Positions 51,263 to 61,372 of a stretch of 64,000 nucleotides of DNA are shown here, piece by piece. A program made the translations under genes and the position numbers. Every line of letters begins with the position of its first letter. Position 1 is the stretch's first letter. This DNA comes from an uncultured Bacilli bacterium (GTDB lineage: Bacteria; Bacillota_I; Bacilli_A; RFN20; CAG-449). Under the pieces are notes generated by a model, which ran no database searches, had not been told where the DNA came from, and saw nothing but the letters and a program-made list of their open reading frames with translations. The stretch is from NCBI GenBank assembly GCA_947591215.1, contig CANQCZ010000003.1:1-64000 (forward strand), in the 5' to 3' direction.

Positions 51263-52303
51263 TTAATTTTGTTCCTTCTTTGCTTTGTAAATACGCGTAT
51301 AATAATCTTTCCAAAGTTTTAAGACATTTTCTTTAGAATAGTAATCTGAGATATACTGAGATTTTAAAATTTCTTCTTTCAAATATTCTGGGTCTTCTTT
51401 TAATTTGCGAATAATCTTAGAAAAGCCCTCGTTGTCAGCGGCTTTAGTATATTGGTCGAAAAGAATTTTTTGATAGAGATCCAAATCACGAAGCACGATA
51501 GGTTTTCTTACATTGACCGCCTCTAATATCGACATCGGGAAAAGTTCATTATATGAAGGCATAAATAAGCAATCGACCATATTGTAGATCTCGTTCATTT
51601 CTTCTCTTTTGATAATTCCGATAAATTTTACATTCTGCGGAGGATTATCGATTATTTGTTTTAATTCTTTATAACCATCGGTTATTTTTCCAAAGGAAAA
51701 GCCACCAGCCCAAACAAAAGTGATATCGGGATTTTTCTTAGCAACTTCCACGAAATCTAGAACTCCTTTACGATATTGAACTTGTCCAACACCAAGTACC
51801 ACAAACGCCTCATGCGGAATTTCGTATTTTTCTCTGATTGCTTTTACCTTATCTTTATCCATTTGATAAAAATCTTCGTGAGAGACAAAATTAGGTATAT
51901 ACGTGATTCTTTCTTTAGCAATCCCTAATTCCACTAAAGGATCGATAAAAATCGGATTGACAACAACAATTTCGTCAGCTTTTTTATAGAAACTTTTAAC
52001 ATATTTTTTAAAAATATTAAAGAATAAACGCGGCAATTTAATTGATCCGTCTAAAGTATCGGGTAAAAAGTGCACATAAGCGACATGAACTGCTTTTTTA
52101 TCAGTGAGCATTTTTAAATAGTAAGTCGGATTTACGGTATGAATATGAATAATATCAAATTTACCATGCTTATTGATTGAAACATCAAAAAGATCCTTGG
52201 CTCCTTCTTTGATTAAATTTACTTGTTCTTTATATGCCGAAGCAACCCCTTGACCATCTACCGTATCAGCTTTTGACAGCATATTGATTTTAATTTTATC
52301 CAT
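51263..52303 (-). CDS. GT4-family glycosyltransferase, possibly glycolipid synthase
   Basis: The 346-residue protein has a GT-B fold layout. Its N-domain contains DIIHIHTVNPTYYLKML and VHFLPDTLDG, the hinge region has VVVNPIFIDPL and ITYIPNFV, and the C-domain has VLGVGQVQYRKGVLDFVEVAK and the EX7E motif ELFPMSILEA. That motif marks GT4 enzymes, which are retaining and use nucleotide sugars. The start MDKIKINMLSKADTVDGQGVASAYKEQ resembles the group making diglucosyl- or galactosylglucosyl-diacylglycerol in Firmicutes and Mollicutes, but the substrate is inference. It has its own upstream TATAAT and is directly followed by mnmE, an insertion in the Bacillus order khpB-mnmE. Confidence 0.8.
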   Translation of the reverse strand: MDKIKINMLSKADTVDGQGVASAYKEQVNLIKEGAKDLFDVSINKHGKFDIIHIHTVNPTYYLKMLTDKKAVHVAYVHFLPDTLDGSIKLPRLFFNIFKKYVKSFYKKADEIVVVNPIFIDPLVELGIAKERITYIPNFVSHEDFYQMDKDKVKAIREKYEIPHEAFVVLGVGQVQYRKGVLDFVEVAKKNPDITFVWAGGFSFGKITDGYKELKQIIDNPPQNVKFIGIIKREEMNEIYNMVDCLFMPSYNELFPMSILEAVNVRKPIVLRDLDLYQKILFDQYTKAADNEGFSKIIRKLKEDPEYLKEEILKSQYISDYYSKENVLKLWKDYYTRIYKAKKEQN

Positions 52304-52322
52304 AACGACACCTCAATTTTAA

Positions 52323-52328
52323 ATTATA
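52323..52328 (-). promoter_or_regulatory. Likely -10 box for the GT4-to-prs gene run
   Basis: TATAAT on the minus strand lies 20 bp upstream of the GT4 ATG and just after the khpB terminator. The -35 region is poor. An AGGTGTCG ribosome site lies in between. Confidence 0.45.
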
Positions 52329-52370
52329 CAATATTAATTTAAGCAATAAAATATCCCACTTACATTAAAA

Positions 52371-52391
52371 CCCCCTTCAGTTGAAAGGGGG
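52371..52391 (-). terminator. Intrinsic terminator after khpB
   Basis: CCCCCTT (52371-52377) and AAGGGGG (52385-52391) form a G+C-rich stem with a 7-nt loop. On the minus strand T4 follows. It closes the rnpA-yidC-khpB unit. Confidence 0.85.
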
Positions 52392-52398
52392 TCGCTTG

Positions 52399-52998
52399 TT
52401 ATCCTATATATTTTATGTGAATTTGTCGATTTTTTCCAAAACCTTCCGATTCTGTTTTGATGTGCGGCATTCCGGTTAAGGCATTATGAATCGCTCTTCT
52501 TTCATCGGCCGGCATCGGATCTAAAACAGCATCGACCTTCGTTCTTGTCACCTCATGTGCCAATTTTCTAGCGATGGCGATTAATCGAGCGTATTTTTCT
52601 TCCTTATAATCACTTACATCAAGTAAAATTCTGAATCTTTTTTTATAGCGATTAGAGACGGCCAATCGAGTCAATTCATTTAAAGATTGAAGAGAACGAC
52701 CATTTTTTCCGATGATTATCGAATTACGAGGGCTTTCAATTTTCAAATTAATAATGCCATCAACGAAAGTCGGAGTCACTTCACATTCAAATCCTAATGC
52801 TTCGATGCCTTCTTTAACGTAATTTTGTGCAAATTCGATGACATCGCTTATTTCGTATACTTCAATCGTCGCTTTTTTTGAAAATAGTCCTTTTGATTCT
52901 TCTTTTACTTCATACATCAAATCTTCCTTAGATATATTAAGTTCATTGGCGGCTTGTTCGAGAAGATCTTCGACGCTTTTTCCGTTGTAAATTTTCAT
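52399..52998 (-). CDS. khpB: RNA-binding protein KhpB (Jag)
   Basis: The 199-residue protein has the Jag_N domain (MKIYNGKSVEDLLEQAANELNISKEDL, EEESKGLFSKKA-like KEESKGLFSKKA), a KH domain (IIIGKNGRSLQSLNELTRLAVSN, about 95-117) and a C-terminal R3H domain (RRAIHNALTGMPHIKTESEG). KhpB with KhpA binds many mRNAs and affects cell division and wall synthesis in Firmicutes. It follows yidC by 19 bp, the usual spoIIIJ-jag pairing, and ends in a terminator. Confidence 0.96.
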   Translation of the reverse strand: MKIYNGKSVEDLLEQAANELNISKEDLMYEVKEESKGLFSKKATIEVYEISDVIEFAQNYVKEGIEALGFECEVTPTFVDGIINLKIESPRNSIIIGKNGRSLQSLNELTRLAVSNRYKKRFRILLDVSDYKEEKYARLIAIARKLAHEVTRTKVDAVLDPMPADERRAIHNALTGMPHIKTESEGFGKNRQIHIKYIG

Positions 52999-53017
52999 CT
53001 TTATAATTCTCCTTTAT

Positions 53018-54310
53018 TTATTTTTTGGTTTTATATTTTAGACCTTTTGATTTGTTGTTATTAATTTTTTGAATAACTAAAGTTTGAACAATAGAAATTA
53101 AAGCTCCAATAAACCAATAAATCGCCATACCGACAGGAAGGCTAAAGCCCATAATAATAATCATAACCATCATGATATTATTGACCCATTTCATCGTATT
53201 TTCATTCTTTTCAACCGCCGGATTTTTACCGCGTTTTTCAACGGCATCTAAGCGTTTCTTTTGTAGCATCATCGGTAATTTCATCGAAATAATTTGAGCG
53301 ATGCTCATCAAGATGAAAATCACAATAGCGACCCAATCGAGGTTGAAAATTTCGCTGCTTGTCGTTGAAGCAAGACTTAATCCTAAAATTTCACCATCGG
53401 CGAGTATCGCTGTTCCCGACATTGCTCCCCACACAGCGATAAATACCGGGAATTGAACGATTAATACGATAATCATGCCAAAAGGATTAATGCCGTATTT
53501 TTTATATAAAGCCATCTGCTCTTGAGCTAATTGAGCTTTTTCATATTGGTTAGTATTGGCATTTGGATATTTTTCTTGAATCCGCCTTAATTCCGGTTGA
53601 ATAAGACTCGTCTTTTGTTGTGCCATCGTTTGCTTGAAACTTACAAGAACAATCAAGGCTCTTACAATAATCGTCACTACTAAAATAGCTAAAACTTGTC
53701 CCCAACCATTACCACCAAAGGCAACACTTAAATTGTGCAACAACCAAGCGACAGGATATACTAACAGTCCTTCAATAAGTCCATGACTAAAAGCATCTCC
53801 CCAAGATTTAGCTTCCAAATGGACGCCTTGTCCGTTATTAAAAGTGAAATCTACAGGTGTAATACAAACTCTTTGAACGTTGATAGCGTTGGTTATTTGT
53901 TGTTTAAAAAAATTCAAATAATCAGCGCTTGCAACTTTTTCATATCCAAGATCTTTTTTGGCATCTTCAACCCACATATCGAAGTTATACCAAAGTTCTT
54001 CATAATAATTGTTATCAGGGTTATATCCCGCAAAAGCGATAAAATTACGCGATGGTTTATTTATCAAATCAGCATTATTTAAATTTGCATTGTATTGATC
54101 GTTGACTTTGGTTACCATGTAATCTTCAAATTCGGTGCTTGGAAGATAAATGCCGTTATCTAAAGCTTGTTTATTGATTTGTTCAATGTTATTCTCATAA
54201 TACTCCGCCATCATCTCTGCTTGATCGCTCACCGTGCAAAAACTTTGAGTACAGCTCGCCAAGACAATCAAGACAAGAAAAATTCCGGCGAATTTTAAGA
54301 ATTTTTTCAT
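53018..54310 (-). CDS. yidC: Membrane protein insertase YidC (SpoIIIJ/OxaA), long extracytoplasmic form
   Basis: YidC inserts membrane proteins with or without Sec. The 430-residue protein starts with a lipoprotein signal peptide (FLVLIVLASC, lipobox cysteine at 20) and has about five C-terminal membrane helices with the hydrophilic-groove arginine in VTIIVRALIVLVSFKQT. LIQPELRRIQEKYPNANTNQ, FPVFIAVWGAMSG and FSLPVGMAIYWFIGALISIVQT are family marks. Between the lipobox and the first conserved helix lie about 150 residues, far more than in Bacillus SpoIIIJ. The basic tail NNNKSKGLKYKTKK suits ribosome contact. It overlaps rnpA by 4 bp. Confidence 0.96.
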   Translation of the reverse strand: MKKFLKFAGIFLVLIVLASCTQSFCTVSDQAEMMAEYYENNIEQINKQALDNGIYLPSTEFEDYMVTKVNDQYNANLNNADLINKPSRNFIAFAGYNPDNNYYEELWYNFDMWVEDAKKDLGYEKVASADYLNFFKQQITNAINVQRVCITPVDFTFNNGQGVHLEAKSWGDAFSHGLIEGLLVYPVAWLLHNLSVAFGGNGWGQVLAILVVTIIVRALIVLVSFKQTMAQQKTSLIQPELRRIQEKYPNANTNQYEKAQLAQEQMALYKKYGINPFGMIIVLIVQFPVFIAVWGAMSGTAILADGEILGLSLASTTSSEIFNLDWVAIVIFILMSIAQIISMKLPMMLQKKRLDAVEKRGKNPAVEKNENTMKWVNNIMMVMIIIMGFSLPVGMAIYWFIGALISIVQTLVIQKINNNKSKGLKYKTKK

Positions 54311-54648
54311 CTTAGGTCCTCCTTGATTTTCAAAAGTAGTTTTTCTAAATTCAACTCATTTGTTTTAAAATCGTTTTCGTGATATTTTTTTCTTACAATA
54401 ATCACATAATCGCAAGCCGCAAACGGATATTTCTTTAGAAGTTTTTGAATCATCACTCTGACTTGTCGTCGCACTAAATTTCTTTGTACTGCATTGCCTA
54501 ATTTCTTAGAAGAGCTGATTCCAAATCGCGGATAATTCATTTCGTTTTTCTTCCAATACACAACATAATCACTATTAGCTGAAGATCGTCGATTATTGAT
54601 TACTGCTTGAAAGTCTTCTTGCGATTTAACACGATACTTTTTTTCCAT
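54307..54648 (-). CDS. rnpA: Ribonuclease P protein component
   Basis: The 113-residue basic protein assists the RNase P RNA in tRNA 5' maturation. It shows YRVKSQEDFQAVIN, RFGISSSKKLGNAVQRNLVRRQVR (the RNR motif) and CDYVIIVRKK, the full family set at normal length. It lies 58 bp after rpmH, with an intrinsic hairpin between them, and overlaps yidC by 4 bp. rpmH-rnpA-yidC-khpB is the canonical order beside oriC. Confidence 0.97.
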   Translation of the reverse strand: MEKKYRVKSQEDFQAVINNRRSSANSDYVVYWKKNEMNYPRFGISSSKKLGNAVQRNLVRRQVRVMIQKLLKKYPFAACDYVIIVRKKYHENDFKTNELNLEKLLLKIKEDLR

Positions 54649-54665
54649 ATTCGGATCTCGATTTT

Positions 54666-54697
54666 AAAAAAACCACCGGTAGTTAGCCCGGTGGTTT
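54666..54697 (-). terminator. Terminator or attenuator between rpmH and rnpA
   Basis: AAACCACCGG (54670-54679) and CCGGTGGTTT (54688-54697) form a 10-bp stem with an 8-nt loop. On the minus strand T7 follows. It is strong enough to lower rnpA transcription relative to rpmH. Confidence 0.88.
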
Positions 54698-54705
54698 AAG
54701 TTTGC

Positions 54706-54840
54706 TTAGGCAGAAAGGACTTTTCTTCCTTTTAACCGACGTCTAGCTAACACTTTACGACCGTTCGGTGTTGCCATTCTGGCACGGAAACCACTGACAT
54801 TTTGGTGTTTCCGTTTGCTAGGTTGATATGTTCTTTTCAA
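54706..54840 (-). CDS. rpmH: Ribosomal protein bL34
   Basis: This gene is too short for the ORF track. On the minus strand TTG 54840 begins [19 protein letters not shown], continues [20 protein letters not shown] and ends KVLSA, which is the complete 44-residue L34. The TTG start is supported by GGAGGTG 7 nt upstream and by the family N-terminus KRTYQP. It has a near-consensus promoter at 54878-54906 and is followed by a strong hairpin before rnpA. It is the first gene on the left side of oriC. Confidence 0.97.
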   Translation of the reverse strand: MKRTYQPSKRKHQNVSGFRARMATPNGRKVLARRRLKGRKVLSA

Positions 54841-54877
54841 GTTGTTACACCTCCGCTAAATTCAATTGACGCTCTTG

Positions 54878-54906
54878 ATTATATATATAAAAATAGAAGT
54901 AGTCAA
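54878..54906 (-). promoter_or_regulatory. Sigma-A-type promoter of rpmH
   Basis: On the minus strand TTGACT (54901-54906), a 17-bp spacer and TATAAT (54878-54883) precede rpmH by about 38 bp. Confidence 0.85.
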
Positions 54907-55304
54907 CTATAAGCACAAAAAAAAGAAAATTTAAATTATTGACTTTTTTTGTCTTTTTTTCGAATAAATAACCGCTTTTGAACCGCTTTCCACAAATCTA
55001 CATCATGTGGAAAATACGATATTAACTGTGGTATGTTTTCTATTTTTGCGATGATTTAGGAACTTATCTATGTCGAAAAAAGAAAAACTGTGGTATTATT
55101 ACTCCACATTTTCCACAAACAATAACCCACACAAAGTTTTCAACAATGTTTTCCACAGCGATTTTCTGTTGATAATTGTGGAAAACTTACTGTTTTCGCA
55201 TTTTCGGTGCTTTGAACTGTGGAAAATTTAATTTTGCACCAATTTTTACTATTTATGGATATCCTTTTCATGTTATGATTTTTTTGTATTTCGGAGGTAT
55301 TTTT
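54907..55304. other. oriC, upstream part: DnaA-box cluster between rpmH and dnaA
   Basis: An A/T-rich tract (54915-54970) is followed by at least nine DnaA-box-like 9-mers. Clear TTTTCCACA/TGTGGAAAA copies are at 55006-55014, 55109-55117, 55149-55157, 55177-55185 and 55218-55226. Variants are CTTTCCACA (54986-54994), TGTGGTATG (55027-55035), TGTGGTATT (55089-55097) and TAACCCACA (55123-55131). The position between rpmH and dnaA and the switch of gene direction support oriC. The boxes reach into the dnaA promoter (extended -10 TGTTATGAT, 55271-55279), so DnaA may autoregulate. Confidence 0.9.
55271..55279 (+). promoter_or_regulatory. Extended -10 promoter of dnaA
   Basis: TGTTATGAT is an extended -10, 26 bp before the dnaA ATG, with a CGGAGG ribosome site in between. 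No good -35 is visible at 17 bp, as is usual for extended -10 promoters. Confidence 0.6.
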
Positions 55305-56675
55305 ATGGTCGTTACATTATCCCAACAGAATCAACTTTGGGACACGGTATTGTCGATCGTAAAAGATCGTATATCTGATCGTCATGTCTTCGATTCGTTT
55401 TTGGCAGATTCAAGGGTGCATAAGATCGACGGCAACAAAATAATCGTAATCGTCAATTCCGCTTTAGCGGCAAGCCTTTTAAAAACGAACGCTCGATACA
55501 ACGAGATCATTAAAGATGCTATTAAAATAGCTACTGAATCAGATTATGAACTTGAATTGATCACTAATGATGATATTAAAAATTTGGCGGAAAAACCTCA
55601 ACCGCAAAAACATCAATTTTTTGCAAACAGCGTTTTAAATCCCAAATATACATTCGACAATTTTGTCGTCGGCGATTGTAATCGTGAAGCGGTTCAAGCG
55701 GCTCTTTTAGTTACCGCTGCTCCAGGAGGATCTTTTAACCCTAATCCGCTTTTTATTTATTCTAAATCCGGTTTAGGAAAAACGCATCTTCTTCACGCAA
55801 TCGGAAATTACACTAAAGAAAAAAATCCTTATTCTAAAGTTCTTTATATAAATACCGATACTTTCATTGATGAATTTATTCGTTACGTAAGAGGCGATCA
55901 AGAAAGTGAATCTTTAAAGGATTTCTTTCAAACTATCGATGTTCTTCTTGTAGATGATATTCAATTTTTAAGTGATAAAAGCAAAACTTCAGAAATGTTT
56001 TTTCACATTTTCAACACTTTAATCAATGCTGGCAAACAAATTGTCTTGACTTCAGATCGACATCCGAACGATTTAAAAGGCTTAGAAGAACGTTTAGTCA
56101 GTCGTTTCAATATGGGGTTAAGCGTTAATATCGTTAATCCTGATACTTCAACATTGATTGAAATTTTAAAAACTAAGATCAGTTCTAACGGCTTATCGGT
56201 CGCGGATTTTGACGCTGACGGACTTGCGTTTTTGGCAGAAAATTTCAATAAAAATATTCGTGAGCTTGAAGGAGCGTTAAACCGCTTGATTTTCTACGCT
56301 ATTAATATAAAAAACAATGATCGAATTACTCTCGATATTGTCAAAGCTTCCGCACAACCTATTATCGGATCTAAAAAATCAAATAAAGTAGTAACTGAGG
56401 ATCGAATTATTGAAACTGTAGCAGATTATTATAATTTAACCGAACAACAAATAAAATCAAAATTCAGAACTTCGCAAATTGCGCTTGCCAGACACATTTC
56501 GATGTATCTTTGTCGCCAATTATGCGGTACTCAATTCGTTAAGTTAGGAAACATTTTCGGAGGACGTGATCATTCAACCGTGATGTCCGCTGTTGAAAAA
56601 GTGAGGATAAATCTTAAAACAGACACACAATTAGCCACAGCTATTAACGAGATTCAAAAACAACTAAAATCTTAA
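55305..56675 (+). CDS. dnaA: Chromosomal replication initiator DnaA
   Basis: DnaA binds the DnaA boxes and melts oriC. The protein has domain I (LWDTVLSIVKDRISDRHVFDSFL), a short domain II, and the AAA+ domain III starting NPKYTFDNFVVGDCNREA. Domain III shows Walker A IYSKSGLGKTHLLHAIGN, Walker B VLLVDDIQFLSDK and the arginine-finger region RLVSRFNMGL. Domain IV contains FGGRDHSTVMSAVEKV, the DNA-binding signature. The track's start at 55176 lies among DnaA boxes; ATG 55305 after CGGAGG gives 456 residues, a normal length. DnaA boxes on both sides of the gene form a bipartite origin. Confidence 0.98.
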   Translation: MVVTLSQQNQLWDTVLSIVKDRISDRHVFDSFLADSRVHKIDGNKIIVIVNSALAASLLKTNARYNEIIKDAIKIATESDYELELITNDDIKNLAEKPQPQKHQFFANSVLNPKYTFDNFVVGDCNREAVQAALLVTAAPGGSFNPNPLFIYSKSGLGKTHLLHAIGNYTKEKNPYSKVLYINTDTFIDEFIRYVRGDQESESLKDFFQTIDVLLVDDIQFLSDKSKTSEMFFHIFNTLINAGKQIVLTSDRHPNDLKGLEERLVSRFNMGLSVNIVNPDTSTLIEILKTKISSNGLSVADFDADGLAFLAENFNKNIRELEGALNRLIFYAINIKNNDRITLDIVKASAQPIIGSKKSNKVVTEDRIIETVADYYNLTEQQIKSKFRTSQIALARHISMYLCRQLCGTQFVKLGNIFGGRDHSTVMSAVEKVRINLKTDTQLATAINEIQKQLKS

Positions 56676-56690
56676 AAATTATGGTACTTT

Positions 56691-56710
56691 TATATCATTT
56701 ATGATATAAT
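56691..56710 (+). promoter_or_regulatory. 8-bp inverted repeat overlapping a -10 box upstream of dnaN
   Basis: TATATCAT and ATGATATA (56691-56708) flank TT. TATAAT at 56705-56710 overlaps the right arm. It may be the dnaN promoter; the -35 region is poor. Confidence 0.4.
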
Positions 56711-56740
56711 TTTCGTTAGTTGAAACAAGATATACAAATG

Positions 56741-56790
56741 TTATCCACAATTTCAACAGCCATTATTATTGTTATTATTAATTTTTTCTA
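56741..56790. other. oriC, downstream part: DnaA box with trio-like repeat (likely unwinding element)
   Basis: A perfect DnaA box TTATCCACA (56741-56749) is followed after 13 bp by six trinucleotides TTA TTA TTG TTA TTA TTA (56763-56780) and then AATTTTTT. On the lower strand five of six read 3'-AAT-5', fitting the DnaA-trio consensus 3'-(G/A)A(T/A)-5'. The arrangement and the place between dnaA and dnaN match the B. subtilis basal unwinding system. Confidence 0.7.
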
Positions 56791-56808
56791 AGAAAGGAAT
56801 AAATAAAA

Positions 56809-57930
56809 ATGAAATTAACCGTCGATCGAGTCGAATTCTTAAAAACATTAACTACCGTTTACATCGCTATTGGAGCTAAATCTCCATCTCCGGCTTTGAT
56901 GAATTTTAAATTGGAAATGGAAAATGAACGTTTAGTAGTTACCGGCAGTAATAATGAAATGACGATTCAAAGTGTACTTCCAACTTCTCGCGAAAATAAA
57001 ATTATAATTTCCGATTATGAATTAGGAGCAACTTTAATTTCTGCGAAATATTTAATAGAAATTATTAGAAAATTAGATTCATCTTTAGTGACGATAGAAA
57101 TCATCGATCAAACTATTGTCAAAATCAGAGATGACAAGTCTGAATTTAAACTTAATTCGATGCGCGCTGAAGAATATCCTGATTTGGATTTAGATATCAG
57201 CGGCGAAGCTGTAGAATTTTCCGCTGAAGATTTTAAACGTATCGTTGCACAAACGGCTTTTGCAGCTTCCACCAAAGAAAGCAGCCCGATTATCACAGCA
57301 ATTAATGTAAAAGCCGACAATGATGTCATCGATTTTTCGGCCACTGATCGTTTCCGCTTATCAAAAAAGAAATTCAAAGTTTCCGATAATCATCAATTTG
57401 AAGCCAACATTCCAACCAAGACCATCGTCGAAGTTTCAAAACTTCTTGACGGAGGCGTTGTCAGAATGATTATTTCAGAGAAAAAAGTTGTGTTTATATA
57501 TGCTGAAACCACAATATTTTCTCGATTAATCGGAGGCGAATTCCCAAATACAACTCGAATGATTCCGTTAAGTTTTATGTGTACTTTAAAAATAAATTCC
57601 GAAAAATTTATCGAAGCAATGCAACGTGTTTCATTATTGGTCACTGAAACCGAAAGCATCGTTAAATTAACTTTAACGGAGGAAGAAGCGGTTGTTTCAT
57701 CTAGAAGTGAGCAAATCGGATCCGCTGAAGAAAGAATCGAATTATTTGAATATTCCGGAGGTCCGTTTACCATTTCGTTTAATGTCAATTATGTAATCGA
57801 CGCGATTAAAGCCGCGATGAGCGAAGATGTTATTCTTTCGTTCGTCGGAGAAACTTCACTTTTTAAAGTAACTTCTCCCAATGACGAAAGTCTGGTTCAA
57901 ATCGTTACCCCGGTAAGAACCTACAATTAA
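56809..57930 (+). CDS. dnaN: DNA polymerase III sliding clamp (beta subunit)
   Basis: The beta clamp is the dimeric ring that tethers polymerase to DNA. The 373-residue protein shows the three-domain layout. MKLTVDRVEFLKTLTTVY opens domain 1, LNSMRAEEYPDLDL lies before domain 2 (FAASTKESSPIITAINVKAD, FSATDRFRLSKKKF), and domain 3 contains IGGEFPNTTRMIP and ends SLVQIVTPVRTYN. The usual C-terminal M-P-(V/M)-R hydrophobic-pocket residues read TPVR. AAAGGA precedes ATG. It follows dnaA across the origin's second part and ends in its own terminator. Confidence 0.98.
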   Translation: MKLTVDRVEFLKTLTTVYIAIGAKSPSPALMNFKLEMENERLVVTGSNNEMTIQSVLPTSRENKIIISDYELGATLISAKYLIEIIRKLDSSLVTIEIIDQTIVKIRDDKSEFKLNSMRAEEYPDLDLDISGEAVEFSAEDFKRIVAQTAFAASTKESSPIITAINVKADNDVIDFSATDRFRLSKKKFKVSDNHQFEANIPTKTIVEVSKLLDGGVVRMIISEKKVVFIYAETTIFSRLIGGEFPNTTRMIPLSFMCTLKINSEKFIEAMQRVSLLVTETESIVKLTLTEEEAVVSSRSEQIGSAEERIELFEYSGGPFTISFNVNYVIDAIKAAMSEDVILSFVGETSLFKVTSPNDESLVQIVTPVRTYN

Positions 57931-57952
57931 AAATCCGGTTTGTGTTTAATTA

Positions 57953-57982
57953 AAAAATCGAGTGTTGTGGCTCGATTTTTTT
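57953..57982 (+). terminator. Intrinsic terminator of dnaN
   Basis: AAAAATCGAG (57953-57962) and CTCGATTTTT (57971-57980) form a 10-bp stem with an 8-nt loop, followed by further T residues, 23 bp after the dnaN stop. Confidence 0.88.
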
Positions 57983-58025
57983 ATGCTTTTTTTGATTGCT
58001 TTTTAGCCTTAGAATAAGATTGTTA

Positions 58026-58054
58026 TTTATATTCATAAATAAATGTGTTAAAAT
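58026..58054 (+). promoter_or_regulatory. Promoter of yaaA-recF-gyrB-gyrA
   Basis: TTTATA (58026-58031), a 17-bp spacer and TAAAAT (58049-58054) with an upstream TG (TGTTAAAAT, extended -10) lie 41 bp before yaaA. Confidence 0.65.
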
Positions 58055-58094
58055 AATTTAGTAAAAGTCTTTTTACAAACATAGGTGATCGGCG

Positions 58095-58302
58095 ATGAAA
58101 TATGTAAAAATTAAAAGCGACTTCATTACGCTTGGGCAATTCTTGAAATTGGCTGATCTTATAGGAAGTGGTGGAGAAGCTAAAATGTTTCTTAATTCAC
58201 GAATCGTTGAAGTAAACGGAATGAAAGAACAACGGCGTGGAAGAAAATTATTTCCGCACGACATCGTTAAAGTGGAGAGCGAAGAATTTTCGCTAGTCAA
58301 AG

Positions 58303-58313
<11 letters not shown>
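58095..58313 (+). CDS. yaaA: S4-domain protein YaaA (RlbA)
   Basis: The 72-residue protein is essentially a single S4 RNA-binding domain: ITLGQFLKLADLIGSGGEAKMFLNSRIVEVNGMKEQRRGRKLFPHDIVKVE. It occupies the fixed Firmicutes place between dnaN and recF. It ends in TGA, overlapping recF by 11 bp; with recF, also ending in TGA, this shows that TGA is a stop codon here. AGGTGAT precedes the ATG. Its function is probably ribosome-related but not well defined. Confidence 0.95.
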
Positions 58314-61358
<3,045 letters not shown>

Positions 61359-61372
61359 GGAGGTAACCGGAA

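Noticed and set aside
54890-54906. DnaA-trio (TAGAAGTAG) next to the rpmH promoter
   Set aside because: No DnaA box lies adjacent (the nearest is at 54986), and the bases are shared with the rpmH -35; the dnaA-dnaN gap is the better candidate.
55176-55304. ORF-track extension of DnaA to GTG 55176
   Set aside because: The 43 extra codons run through DnaA boxes and the promoter; ATG 55305 with CGGAGG gives the family N-terminus.
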